The position numbers were made by a program, and so were the translations under genes. This document shows positions 1-8,800 of a DNA stretch of 64,000 bases, piece after piece. The notes beneath the pieces were generated by a model. That model was not told the DNA's origin. It saw only the letters and a program-made list of their open reading frames with translations, and made no database searches. Where the stretch lies: the NCBI GenBank assembly GCA_027486405.1, contig JAIXPD010000078.1, positions 1 to 64,000 on the forward strand. Direction: 5' to 3'. This stretch comes from Azospirillum sp. (GTDB lineage Bacteria; Pseudomonadota; Alphaproteobacteria; Azospirillales; Azospirillaceae). The stretch's first letter is position 1. Every line of letters begins with the position of its first letter.

Positions 1-305
1 ACGCGCTCGGCCAACGCCTGTTCGTTGCGCAGCAGCCCATCCACCTCGTCGGGCCGGATGGCGGCGGAATGGTTGCCGACACCAAAGATCGCCAGCAGCC
101 GGTCGGCGGTGGTGTAATAGAGGCTCTCATACAGCACGGTGCCGCCGCCGGTTTCGTGCATCATCTGCGCCAGGAAATGGGCGATGCGCAGCGGGGTGGT
201 GATGCCGAATTGCGCGAACAGCGCGTCGCATTGCTGGAACGCGTCCATGTAGTCCGGCTTGATGCGCGGGGCGACCCGCTGGACGATGGTGGCGATGGGG
301 ATCAT
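1..305 (-). CDS. Endolysin, glycoside hydrolase family 19 (partial)
   Basis: The gene begins at an ATG at 305 and runs off the window after about 101 codons. The visible N-terminal part is typical of GH19 chitinase-like endolysins, which cut the peptidoglycan glycan backbone to release progeny phage. It includes the AHFLAQMMHETGGG stretch, whose HET glutamate is the expected catalytic acid, followed by YESLYYTTADRLLAIFG. There is no signal peptide, so release would need a holin or another route. It is the last visible gene of the late operon, separated from the tail genes by a terminator-like hairpin. Any holin or spanin genes would lie further left. Confidence 0.88.
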   Translation of the reverse strand, partial: MIPIATIVQRVAPRIKPDYMDAFQQCDALFAQFGITTPLRIAHFLAQMMHETGGGTVLYESLYYTTADRLLAIFGVGNHSAAIRPDEVDGLLRNEQALAER

Positions 306-327
306 GTGAGGGGCCTTTCCGGTCATG

Positions 328-356
328 AAAAAGCCGCCACGGCGGGGCCGGGCGGC
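328..356 (-). terminator. Intrinsic terminator-like hairpin before endolysin
   Basis: Read leftwards, a GCCGCC/GGCGGC stem is followed by five Ts. It lies between the LamG-type tail gene and the endolysin gene. It is one of five such elements in the leftward transcript. Confidence 0.6.
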
Positions 357-382
357 GGTTGGGTTGGAGTGTTGTCGCGGGG

Positions 383-1057
383 TTAGGTGCCAGAGGTAGG
401 CCATGCGGCGGCAGAGACGGGTATCGACGATCCCGTGTATCCCCTGTGCGCCCCGATGGTGACGCGGCAGCGCGTGATATTCGCGAGGAGGCCTGCGCCC
501 AAGCGGACCGCAGCAGGAACAAAAGCAAAATCGCCGGTCGTGGTTCCGGCCAAAGCTCCGTCCAAGTAGACACGCCACTGATCCGGGTTACTCGTGTCGG
601 CGATGCGGACCACAGCCACGTCGTGCAGCACTCCTGCCGTGTAAACCCAAGGAAACGAGAGGAACCCCCCAACGCCATCCCTATCGACCAACAGCGCGGA
701 CGCCTGGAAACGCAACGAAAGCCCATTGATGCCCGAAGCCAGAAATGGTCGGTCGGGAAAGGCGAACGCGTTGGTCAGGATCTTCATCTCGACAACGAAC
801 GTTCCGCTAAAGTCCACTGCGCCGTCGAACAGCAAGGCGTCCGCAGAGTCGTCACACTGGACGCTGCCGCCGCCCGCCCGGTCGCCGTAGCTGGAGCGGA
901 TGGGTGTGCCCGCCTCCGTCACGGTCCGTCCGTAACTGGAGCGGTCAGCCCAACTCGACTCGCCAGTCGCAGGTTGGAACAGGTGAGTCACATACGTCCA
1001 ATAAGGGTCCGTGGACGCAACATTACCAGACGCAAAAAGCATGGAGCGGCCCATCAT
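383..1057 (-). CDS. LamG/concanavalin-like tail-associated protein
   Basis: A 224-residue protein with the pattern of a LamG or concanavalin-A-like jelly-roll: paired strands around DFSGTFVVEMKI, LSLRFQASALLVDRDG and DQWRVYLDGALAGTT. Such domains in phage tails usually bind surface glycans, so a host-recognition or virion decoration role is inferred. The start is the ATG at 1057, overlapping the upstream stop by four bases (ATGA), which implies translational coupling. A longer open frame reaches 1156 but would run deep into the neighbouring gene. It is followed by a terminator-like hairpin. Confidence 0.7.
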   Translation of the reverse strand: MMGRSMLFASGNVASTDPYWTYVTHLFQPATGESSWADRSSYGRTVTEAGTPIRSSYGDRAGGGSVQCDDSADALLFDGAVDFSGTFVVEMKILTNAFAFPDRPFLASGINGLSLRFQASALLVDRDGVGGFLSFPWVYTAGVLHDVAVVRIADTSNPDQWRVYLDGALAGTTTGDFAFVPAAVRLGAGLLANITRCRVTIGAHRGYTGSSIPVSAAAWPTSGT

Positions 1058-1716
1058 CCCGGCCACTCCATGCTTTTGAGGACGGACTCCGGGGCATCGG
1101 ACGCCAAGGCGGCGTCTTTCAAGGAGCGCGCATATTGCACGATCCGTCCGTACCATTCCCCAACGGTCGCGGCCAACTCCACCCCATCGCCTGGCGTTGG
1201 CAAAGCGAGACGCGTGTTGTCCATGGTGATCCAGCCATCAGCGTAGCTCGCCGCCCAAGGGATGGTGCCTGCCGCCGCCAGCACGGCAGCGGACACCATA
1301 CCGCCCAGATCAGCGCGTCCCCTGTCGCTCACGTCGATCAACTTCCCAGCATAGGGCGCGCCCAGCGACAGGCGTCGGTCCCGCTCGGTGTTAATCGCCC
1401 GCACCGCCGCCTGTCGCCGGTCGGCCAGCGGAATCTCGACCGCTTCGTAGGACACCACCACCGCTGTGGCGGTAATTGCCCAGTCCGCCTGGGGCTTCTG
1501 CTGATGCCGATGCGTCGGCGTATCAGCGGGGCGCGTGTCGAGCAGAGGGATCGCCGCCCATCCTGGACAAGCCGCCGAAAAATCGGCATGGCTCCAGCAG
1601 GTCCATGCCGCCGCCGGATGCTGAATGCCGTCAGGACCGACGAAATCCATGGGGTATCGCACGACAAAGCGCAGAGTGCCGCTGACGACAACTCCGACAG
1701 GAAGATTGATTGCCAT
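1054..1716 (-). CDS. Phage tail protein with DUF4376-like domain
   Basis: A 220-residue protein. The N-terminal half has phage tail fibre assembly character with many aromatic residues. The C-terminal half, roughly residues 100-215, matches the DUF4376 pattern INTERDRRLSLGAPY ... GRADLGGM ... DGWITMDN ... GEWYGRIVQYARSLKDA. DUF4376 domains usually occur near tail fibre genes and their role is not established. The gene lies in the tail-fibre end of the late operon and overlaps the LamG-type gene by four bases. Confidence 0.72.
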   Translation of the reverse strand: MAINLPVGVVVSGTLRFVVRYPMDFVGPDGIQHPAAAWTCWSHADFSAACPGWAAIPLLDTRPADTPTHRHQQKPQADWAITATAVVVSYEAVEIPLADRRQAAVRAINTERDRRLSLGAPYAGKLIDVSDRGRADLGGMVSAAVLAAAGTIPWAASYADGWITMDNTRLALPTPGDGVELAATVGEWYGRIVQYARSLKDAALASDAPESVLKSMEWPG

Positions 1717-1731
1717 GTCGGGTAGCTCCTA

Positions 1732-2526
1732 TCAGGGTTGCGGAACGATTGAATAGAGGATTTCGCTGGTGCTGCTCGGCACGCTGTAGGCGATGGCGTT
1801 GACCTTGCTGGCCGTCGTGGTGGCACTGGCTGCCCCGACCTTCTTCCAGTTGCTCCCGAAGCTGATCGTTCGGCCTCCCGTGGCGTCCTGCGTGGTGTAA
1901 ATCGCCCCGCTTTGGCCGACCGCGACGTTGCTCGGGTTGGCGATGGTCAGGTTTCCCGTCAGGGCACCGATGGTGAAGTCGTTGCCCTGGCTAAAATCCG
2001 GCGTGACGGTGGCCGCATATGAGATGGACACCACAGCGCCGCGAACCGCCTTGGCGAAGGTGATGATCCCGCTGGCAGCGGCGCGGAACACCTCTGCCGC
2101 GCCTACGACGAAGGCGATGACGTTGGCGGCCACCCGATAAAATCCGGAGTTGGCCTCCCCGACGGCCAGACCAGGGGCTGATGAAGTTCCCGCCGCAACC
2201 TGGATCGTCGATCCGCTGGCGAGCGCCAGAGCGGCGGCTGGCACGGTCACGAACACGTCCTTCGTGCCGACCCCCCAACTGACCAGTGAGCCGGCGTTGC
2301 TCGACGCCAACACGCTGTCGCGCGACAGCGACCCCGGCGAGCCGGCGGTGTAGGTGCCGCTGCCGATTTCCCAGGACGTGCCGTCCGCTATGCAATAATA
2401 GACCGACGCGCCCGTGGTCAGCGCGGCGGCGAAGGTCTGGAACCCAGTCACGGTCCCCGACAGGGACACCGCCCCGGTCCCGGTGCTCGTGGTGGTCTGT
2501 TTGACCCGGTCTTTGATGATGGGCAT
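1732..2526 (-). CDS. Tail fibre-like structural protein
   Basis: A 264-residue protein rich in Ser, Thr, Gly and Ala with short repeated beta-prone stretches, for example GTGAVSLSGTVTGF and GALTGNLTIANPSNVAVGQSG. The C-terminal stretch GGRTISFGSNWKKVG followed by alternating short strands is common at the end of phage fibre and receptor-binding proteins. There is no enzyme motif and no signal peptide. It shares one base with the upstream stop (TGATG). A receptor-binding or tail-surface role is inferred from composition and position only. Confidence 0.6.
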   Translation of the reverse strand: MPIIKDRVKQTTTSTGTGAVSLSGTVTGFQTFAAALTTGASVYYCIADGTSWEIGSGTYTAGSPGSLSRDSVLASSNAGSLVSWGVGTKDVFVTVPAAALALASGSTIQVAAGTSSAPGLAVGEANSGFYRVAANVIAFVVGAAEVFRAAASGIITFAKAVRGAVVSISYAATVTPDFSQGNDFTIGALTGNLTIANPSNVAVGQSGAIYTTQDATGGRTISFGSNWKKVGAASATTTASKVNAIAYSVPSSTSEILYSIVPQP

Positions 2527-3296
2527 CAGAGTCGCTCCATGATCGAAAAACTGTTGGAGTGGTAGCCGGGGTTATGGTCCCAGCTTGGCAGTTGGAGGTC
2601 CTTGGCCAGCCCCCAGATCGCGACGTCGCCGGGGTTGGGGTCGGTGATGTCGAAGATCACCAAGCTGTCGTCGCTGTTGCCACAGAGACGCTGATACTCG
2701 CGCAGGTGGGTCCGCTCATCCGCCCGCGTGATGACGCCAAGCGAGAAGTTGGTGGCGCGCGGGTTGGCCCGCCGGTCCACAAAGGTCTGCCCGCCCCGGC
2801 CCGTGGTCTGCGTCGAGAGCGGCGCGCGGCCGAATTTGCGGCCGAGGGAATCACCGTAGGTCGGTTTCCACAGCGGCCCGACAAACAGCCGTCCGCCACG
2901 TGTCTCGGCGACCGCTGCGTCAGACAGGTAGAGCCGCAGCGACCGCGTCGTCACCGGGGCCGACAGGACGTGAATCAGGTAGCCGAAGCGCGGATCGACG
3001 CGAGCCGCCACGGTGCCGCTGTCATAGAGGTCGGCCCCACCCGCCGTGTCGGAGGCCGTCACCCGGCACGTCCCTGCAGCCGTGTGGCTGGACCTCATCA
3101 GCGCGACGCAGTCGATGGTGACCGGCACCGACCACGCGAGGTTGACCCAGGCGGAGGAGACCAGCCCCGCGGACCAGCGCCGGGCTGGATGCGGGTCGGT
3201 CAGCAGCGTCACCGGCTTGGTGCCGATCTGAGCGGAGGCGAACAGGATGGCACTGTCGGCATGGTTGATATAGCCGATGCGAAAGGGATGGGTCAT
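2526..3296 (-). CDS. Tail-associated protein of unknown function
   Basis: A 256-residue protein that I cannot assign to a named family. Its N-terminal half (about residues 30-130) alternates strands in a discoidin-like way: WVNLAWSVPVTIDCVALM ... RSLRLYLSDAA. The C-terminal half contains FGRAPLSTQTTGRGGQTF and DDSLVIFDITDP, resembling distal tail proteins that dock on the tail tip. The start at ATG 3296 lies directly after the stop of the large tail gene upstream. The operon position, between tail tip and fibre genes, supports a virion role. Confidence 0.6.
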   Translation of the reverse strand: MTHPFRIGYINHADSAILFASAQIGTKPVTLLTDPHPARRWSAGLVSSAWVNLAWSVPVTIDCVALMRSSHTAAGTCRVTASDTAGGADLYDSGTVAARVDPRFGYLIHVLSAPVTTRSLRLYLSDAAVAETRGGRLFVGPLWKPTYGDSLGRKFGRAPLSTQTTGRGGQTFVDRRANPRATNFSLGVITRADERTHLREYQRLCGNSDDSLVIFDITDPNPGDVAIWGLAKDLQLPSWDHNPGYHSNSFSIMERL

Positions 3297-3297
3297 G

Positions 3298-4857
3298 TCA
3301 GGCCACCAGGATCGTGATTTCGGTCTTGCCGTCCTCGGCGTCTTCGGAGATCGCGCCGATGCCGCCGAGCGCGCCGGAGGTCAGGCGCCAGCGGGAGTAT
3401 TCCACCCACACCGCGTCGGCGAGGTCGCGGGCAAAGGCCTGGGTGCGCAGCTCCAGCCGGTAGAGGCCGCGCGGCGAGCGCCAGAGCAGCTCCAGTTCTT
3501 CCGCCAGGGCCACCGCGTCGGCCCGATCACGGAAATAGCCCTCCACCGGATCGGGATCGCACGCCTTCTGATAGAATGCCTTGGTTGCGTCATTCTTGGC
3601 TTCGGCCAGCCGGCGGGCTTCCTTGAGCCATTTCTTGCGGTCCTCGGTGACCAGCCCGGCGAGGTCGGATTCTTGGGTCGTCCAATTTCGGTCGTAGGCG
3701 ATGCGCCACCGCCAGGGCGGCGGGGTGACGGCCTCGGGCAGTTCCAGCGCGGTGGCCGAGACGATCTCCGCCTCGGTGTAGGTCGCCACCGCCGGGCCGA
3801 CCGGCAGCCGGAACGCCCCCAGCGAAAAGCGCCCCCGTCGGCTGAACCCGCCCCAGCCCGCGCAGCCTTTCAGGAGCGAGGCCAGCACGTCGGCGCAGGT
3901 GTGCTCGTCGTCTGGGCCGGACCAAAAGCCAATGGGCTTGCCGAACTGCCAGGGCGCCCCGGCAAAGCCGGGGACCCGTTCCGCCGCGACCTTGGCCCGG
4001 TCGAGCAGGATGTGGCGGACAATCTGCGCCGTCGTCTCCAGCAGGGTGCCGGAGCTGTCCATCAGCCCCTGGACATCGCAGGTCACGGAGCCGGGCTGCG
4101 GCGCGCCACTTCCATCCGCATAATAGGCCAGCCGGAACAGGCCCTCGGCGAGACAGGTGGCGAACCGGCCGGCCGGAATCGTCGCGGCGCGCAGCGCGGC
4201 GGAGGTCGCGTAATCGGCGGCCAAGGTGAGGACGGAGCCACGTACGTAGACGGCTGGGATCGCCTTGACCGGGCCGCCGTAGACCATGAACAGCAGCTCT
4301 GTCGGGATCAGCGCCACCGGGGTGACGTTGCTGAGATGGCCGAGCGGCACCGGGTAGCGCTTGCCCTCCAGGTCCGCCGTGCCGTTGAGATCGCCGGTCC
4401 CGAGAAAGGTGCGGGTTTCCAGCGCCACCTCAAGCAGGAACTCCCAGCCCCGCAGCCGGACGATCAGCTTGGAATCGTCGGCGTGCCAGCCGGCGGCGGT
4501 GCCGTCGTAGACCGGGACGAAATCGGCGTAGCGCGAACCGGCGGCCCCGACCTTGATCGTCACCGCTCGGCCGGCGATGTCGAAATCGTGGACCACGTCG
4601 TCATAGCCGCGCTCGACGTTGATCAGTTCCGCCTCGCCATAGGAGACCGCGACCGTGCCGCCCAGCAGGTCGGACAACAGCGAGCGCTCCAGGCGCAGCG
4701 GCGAGAGCAAGGCTCCGGGAAAGATAACGTTCTCCGGCGTCTCGCCGAATCCGGTCTCATAGTCCTCGGTGGCGGCGTAGATCGGCACGACCGCCGCCGG
4801 GGCCGCTGCCGCTGGAGACACCCCAGGCGGCGCTTCGGCCAACGCAAATCCAAGCAT
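3298..4857 (-). CDS. Large tail-tip protein
   Basis: A 519-residue protein between the small repeat protein and the distal tail genes. It opens with MLGFALAEAPPGVS, nearly the same tag as the next protein upstream. The middle is beta-rich (TIKVGAAGSRYADFVPVYDGT, LIVRLRGWEFLLEVALETR), and a helical, charged C-terminal region carries many Arg and Glu residues. Size and position match a baseplate or tail-hub component of siphophages. I see no lytic domain or protease motif, and the exact role cannot be stated. It is separated from the upstream gene by six bases. Confidence 0.6.
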   Translation of the reverse strand: MLGFALAEAPPGVSPAAAAPAAVVPIYAATEDYETGFGETPENVIFPGALLSPLRLERSLLSDLLGGTVAVSYGEAELINVERGYDDVVHDFDIAGRAVTIKVGAAGSRYADFVPVYDGTAAGWHADDSKLIVRLRGWEFLLEVALETRTFLGTGDLNGTADLEGKRYPVPLGHLSNVTPVALIPTELLFMVYGGPVKAIPAVYVRGSVLTLAADYATSAALRAATIPAGRFATCLAEGLFRLAYYADGSGAPQPGSVTCDVQGLMDSSGTLLETTAQIVRHILLDRAKVAAERVPGFAGAPWQFGKPIGFWSGPDDEHTCADVLASLLKGCAGWGGFSRRGRFSLGAFRLPVGPAVATYTEAEIVSATALELPEAVTPPPWRWRIAYDRNWTTQESDLAGLVTEDRKKWLKEARRLAEAKNDATKAFYQKACDPDPVEGYFRDRADAVALAEELELLWRSPRGLYRLELRTQAFARDLADAVWVEYSRWRLTSGALGGIGAISEDAEDGKTEITILVA

Positions 4858-4863
4858 GGGCGA

Positions 4864-5478
4864 TTACCTCGGGATCTGACGCGGCTGGAGTTCGATGGTG
4901 TAGACCAGCCGGTATCGGCCGCTGGTCAGGATCTCGATGGGTAGTTCGGCCATGCCATAGGTGATGGCGACGCCGGAGGCGGTGCCGGCGGCCGCTTGAA
5001 TGCGGAACGGATCGCCGCACACCGATGCGGTGGCGACGATGGAGCCGGAGCCGCCCCGATTGGCGCGGGCCGCCCCGGTGACTTGCGCCACCCCCGTCGC
5101 CGATCCGCCGACGCGCCCGACCAGACGCGCGCCTCCGGTGACGACGACCGCCCCCGATGCGGTGCCGGACCCGCCGGCAATGGACCGAGGTGCCCCCGCC
5201 ACCGACGCGCTCGCCGCGATGGCCCCGCTGACCGTGGCCATCCGGCGCGCGGCCCCGGCGGTGACGGCTGCGCCGGTCGCGGAACCGGCCGCTGGTCGGA
5301 CGCGGATCGCGGCCCCGGTAAGGACCGCCCCGCCAGCGGCAGTCCCGCTGGCTGGCATCACTCGAACCGGGGTCGCCGTCGCCGTGGCGGAACCGGAGAC
5401 CGTACCGGCTGCGGAAAAAGTCGATCCGCCGCTACTGACGCCGAGGGGCTGGGCACCGAGCGGCGCGAAACCGAGCAT
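4864..5478 (-). CDS. Tail protein built of eight 20-residue repeats
   Basis: A 204-residue protein whose residues 24-183 form eight tandem repeats of exactly 20 residues, with an approximate consensus xGTAxGxAxVTGAAxxxxxA. A short N-terminal tag (MLGFAPLGAQPLGVS) precedes the repeats and a 21-residue tail (LTSGRYRLVYTIELQPRQIPR) follows. The regular period, small residues and alternating hydrophobics suggest a stacked beta structure such as a fibre or solenoid. The function is unknown. A tail-tip filament or spacer is inferred from its position between tape measure and tail-hub genes. Confidence 0.6.
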   Translation of the reverse strand: MLGFAPLGAQPLGVSSGGSTFSAAGTVSGSATATATPVRVMPASGTAAGGAVLTGAAIRVRPAAGSATGAAVTAGAARRMATVSGAIAASASVAGAPRSIAGGSGTASGAVVVTGGARLVGRVGGSATGVAQVTGAARANRGGSGSIVATASVCGDPFRIQAAAGTASGVAITYGMAELPIEILTSGRYRLVYTIELQPRQIPR

Positions 5479-5487
5479 GGCGGCTTA

Positions 5488-5886
5488 TCAGGCGTAGGCG
5501 ACGGACAACTGCCCGGCCGTCCACTCCAGCTTGTCATCGGTGCCGATGCTTTTGCTGGAGGCCAGCGCCCCGTAGAGCAGCATGTTGCCGCCGGTCACGG
5601 CGTCGAAGATGCCGAAATGGGTGATCGTGCCCCACGACGCCGTCGCCGGGCCGAAGGTGAGCGTGCTGGTGTTTGACGACGTTCCGCCGCTTGCCGCCGA
5701 CATGGCCGTGGTCAGCGCTTGGCGGGCGTAGCCGGAGGAGGAGGTAGTGACCTCGGCACCGGCCGCCGCATCGCTGGGCGCGGTGGTGAACAGCGCCAGA
5801 TAGGTCGTGGTCGGCATGGTGAAGGCCGCCTTGCCCAGCGTGTGGTCCAGCAGCTTGTTTTCCAGATAATCGGACATCTGCGACAT
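5488..5886 (-). CDS. Conserved small phage tail protein
   Basis: A 132-residue protein resembling a widespread phage family often annotated as tail fibre or structural protein. The N-terminus (SDYLENKLLDHTLGKAAFTMP) is helical and is followed by YLALFTTAP, SGYARQALTTAM and FGPATASWGTITHFGIFDAVTGGNML, a beta-sheet body. The start overlaps the tape-measure stop by one base (TAATG). No signal sequence is present. The role in the virion is not known. Its place directly after the tape measure suggests a tail-tip component. Confidence 0.65.
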   Translation of the reverse strand: MSQMSDYLENKLLDHTLGKAAFTMPTTTYLALFTTAPSDAAAGAEVTTSSSGYARQALTTAMSAASGGTSSNTSTLTFGPATASWGTITHFGIFDAVTGGNMLLYGALASSKSIGTDDKLEWTAGQLSVAYA

Positions 5887-8800
5887 TACTTGCTTCCCTT
5901 CGCGTAGGTTGGTTTCGCTCCACCGACACGCATTTCGGTCGATAGCTTGTCGATGCGGCGCCGAAGCTCCGCGTTTTCCTTGACCAGGACCTCAACTTGC
6001 TTCTGCGTCATCGCGATGACGGTATCGGCGGTCGCCTTGGCGTCCCGGTGAGCGTCTTCGCGGGCCTTCTTCACTTCCGCGATCAGCTCCCGCATCGGCC
6101 CATCGCTGCCGCCCGATACCCGAGGCGGGGGAGGCGGCGTGAAGGTTGCCACGCTGGGCGGCAGCCGGTCGTTGGAGACGGGCTGCCACCAATCATTGGC
6201 CGGAGCCCAAGACGCCGCCTGTTCCCAGCGAGACGCCATCGAGACAGCCGCCGCGTTGGGGATGACAGGTTCCCCGCCGGCAAATGGCATGAGTTCCGGC
6301 CCTTGCTCGCCAACCCACGCCCAGCCCGGAGGCGCGGCGGGGGTGCCGGCCGCAAAGCCGGGGATCGCCCCCGCCAGGATGCCGCTGGCGGGATTCGCCG
6401 CGAGACGGATGGCCGCCAGGAACTGCTGACGCCAATCGGCGTTCCCGTCCATGTAGCTCTGGAGCTTCCCGACCCCGAATTCCCCGGCATAGCCCAGAGC
6501 GCGGGCGATGCTGTTGCGGCGCGCCTGCGACACTGCCACCCCTTCGATGGTCAGCAGCGTGTTCGGGTCGCCACCGTCTTTCAGTTGGCTGGCGGTGCCG
6601 AAAACAGCGGTCTGAAGCGCGGTGGGCTTGTTGTCGTTGCCGGCCACCAGCAGTTCCAGATAGCGCAAAGCCCCGGTGCGGAGGGCATCGACCGCCGCCA
6701 CGATGGGCTTGGAAATGGGGTTTTCGGTCGTGGACCCAAGCCGGGACAAAGCCGACGTGATGTCGGCGGCGAGCACGTCTTTGACGGCGCTCTGGCCGCT
6801 GACCATCAGCGTTTGCGCGCTCTTGATATCCTTCAGCGCGGCGATCTGATCCGTGCGGGCACCGCTGATCACGGTATTCAACTCGGTAAGCCGCGTCGCC
6901 GACAGGGTGGTGGCGGAAGCGGTTTTCTGAGCCGGGGTCTCGACCTTGTCGATGCTGGTGCGCAATGCGCCCAGTTCCGTTTCGACGTAACCCTTGTCGG
7001 TGGCGAACTTCTCGTTCGATGCGTTAAAGCCAAGGCTGGCCGTAAGGAATGCGTCCGCCACGCCGGTCAAACGGCTGATCGCGTTTTCATCGCCCGCCTT
7101 TGCATCCTTGAGCGTCTGTTCGAAAAGCTCCTTGGCGGTGTCGCGCTTCTTCTCCGGGGACAGCGTGGACTTGTCGCCGATCTTCAAGTCGTCCAAGTAG
7201 TTCTTGATGGTGACGCCCAATCCCTTCATGGCCGTCGTGGTGGCGGTGGCCTTTTCAGTGATGCTCTGGTAGGCGGTGCCAAGGTCGCCCAGCAGGGCGG
7301 TGTATTGCTCCTCCGTCAGGCGCTTGTTGTTCAGGGCGCTGGTGAGACGGATCGCCGCCCCGGCGTAATCGTCGGCGGTTGCGGTTCCGGCCCGCGCTTT
7401 GTCGAGGTAGCCGTTCATCTCCCCGATCAGCGGCTGATAGGTGGTCGGATCGACGCCTTGATCCAACAACATCTGCCCAAACTGCCGCTTGCCCCCCCCC
7501 AGCGTCTCCCGGACCCCCAGCAAGCCCTGCCGCGCCGCACTGGCCCGGCTGGCGGCGTCCGTCGCCGTCTCCAGCATGCTCTTCTGAGACGCCACGAACC
7601 GGCCCGTCACGTAGTCGATCATGGCTCCGTACTGCTCAGGGGCCAGCTTGGCGTTGTTGAGCATCGTCGTCAGGTCGCCGATGCTGCCCGACAGGTCGGT
7701 GGCCGCCAACGTCCCGGCGAGCGCCTTGTCGTTGTAATCGACCAGTTTACCCGTCAAACCGGGTCGTTCGTTCGGATCGATGGTCGCATTCAGCATGGCG
7801 ATCTTAGGCCCGGTCACGTCCACGCCCGTCGTCCCGAGCGCCCGTGACACCGCCGCCACCGGCGTCAGGGCCAGCGATTTGTTCGCGTCCAGCACCGATT
7901 GCGCCGCCGTTCCCACCGTGTCCGCTAGGGTTCCAAAGGCCTCGGCTGCCGTCGTCGCAGTCTTGGCCAGGGCCTCGGCCGCTGCCTTCTGGTCCTCCCA
8001 GGTCTGCGCGAGCCGCAGTTCGGAGATGTACGCCTCATCCGCCCCAATGGAGAGGGCCGTCACCACCTCACGCACGTGCTTTTGAGTCCGCTCGAGAACA
8101 TCGGCAGCGGTGTCCTGGCCGGTGGCTCGGAGCAGCCGCACGGACAGGTCCTCGCGGGCCGTGCGGAGCGTCGCTGCGGCTTCCAGAGCCGCCCTCTCCG
8201 TCTCTAGCCCCTGCACGTAGCGCAGCCGGGCCACGTACTCGGCGCTGTAACCCTCTTCAATAGCCTTACTGACCTCGCGCTGCTGCTGCAGGCTGCGGGA
8301 CAGCGCCTCAGACTCGGCCGTGCGCCCCTTGGCCCGCAGCTCCCGGACCGCGAGGTCCTCCGTCGCCGTGGCCTCCGCCGCCGCGCGCATGCTCTCGGCC
8401 AGGCGGCCGACCGCCCCGCCGAGCTGGGTCGTGACGTCCCGGAGCTGCCCCACGTCAAGGCCCTGCAGGACGGACTTGGCCTGGGCCATGACGAGGTCGG
8501 AGGCTTTGCTCTCGGCGTCCGTCATGCCGATAGCCGCCAGGTTCCGCCGAACGGTGTCCCCGTTGCTGATGACCCCGGACAGTTGGGTCAGGTAGCTGCG
8601 GCCCTGCGCCTCATTCAGGGCCACGGTGTAGTCCTTCATGGTCGCCTTCTGGATTTCCGCCTTTGCGTTGGCGTACCCGTCCTTGGCCATCTGAGCAGCC
8701 TGCTCTGCGGAAGCACCCGCCGCCTCGAAGACACGAGGCATGGCCACCCACTGCAGCTCCAGGGCCCGCATCTGCTGCTCTACAGAGGTCATGTCCTTGG

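Noticed and set aside
3277..4944. 555-codon rightward frame antisense to the tail-hub gene
   Set aside because: Low-complexity Arg/Gly/Asp content and no start signal; the leftward frame is well placed in the late operon.
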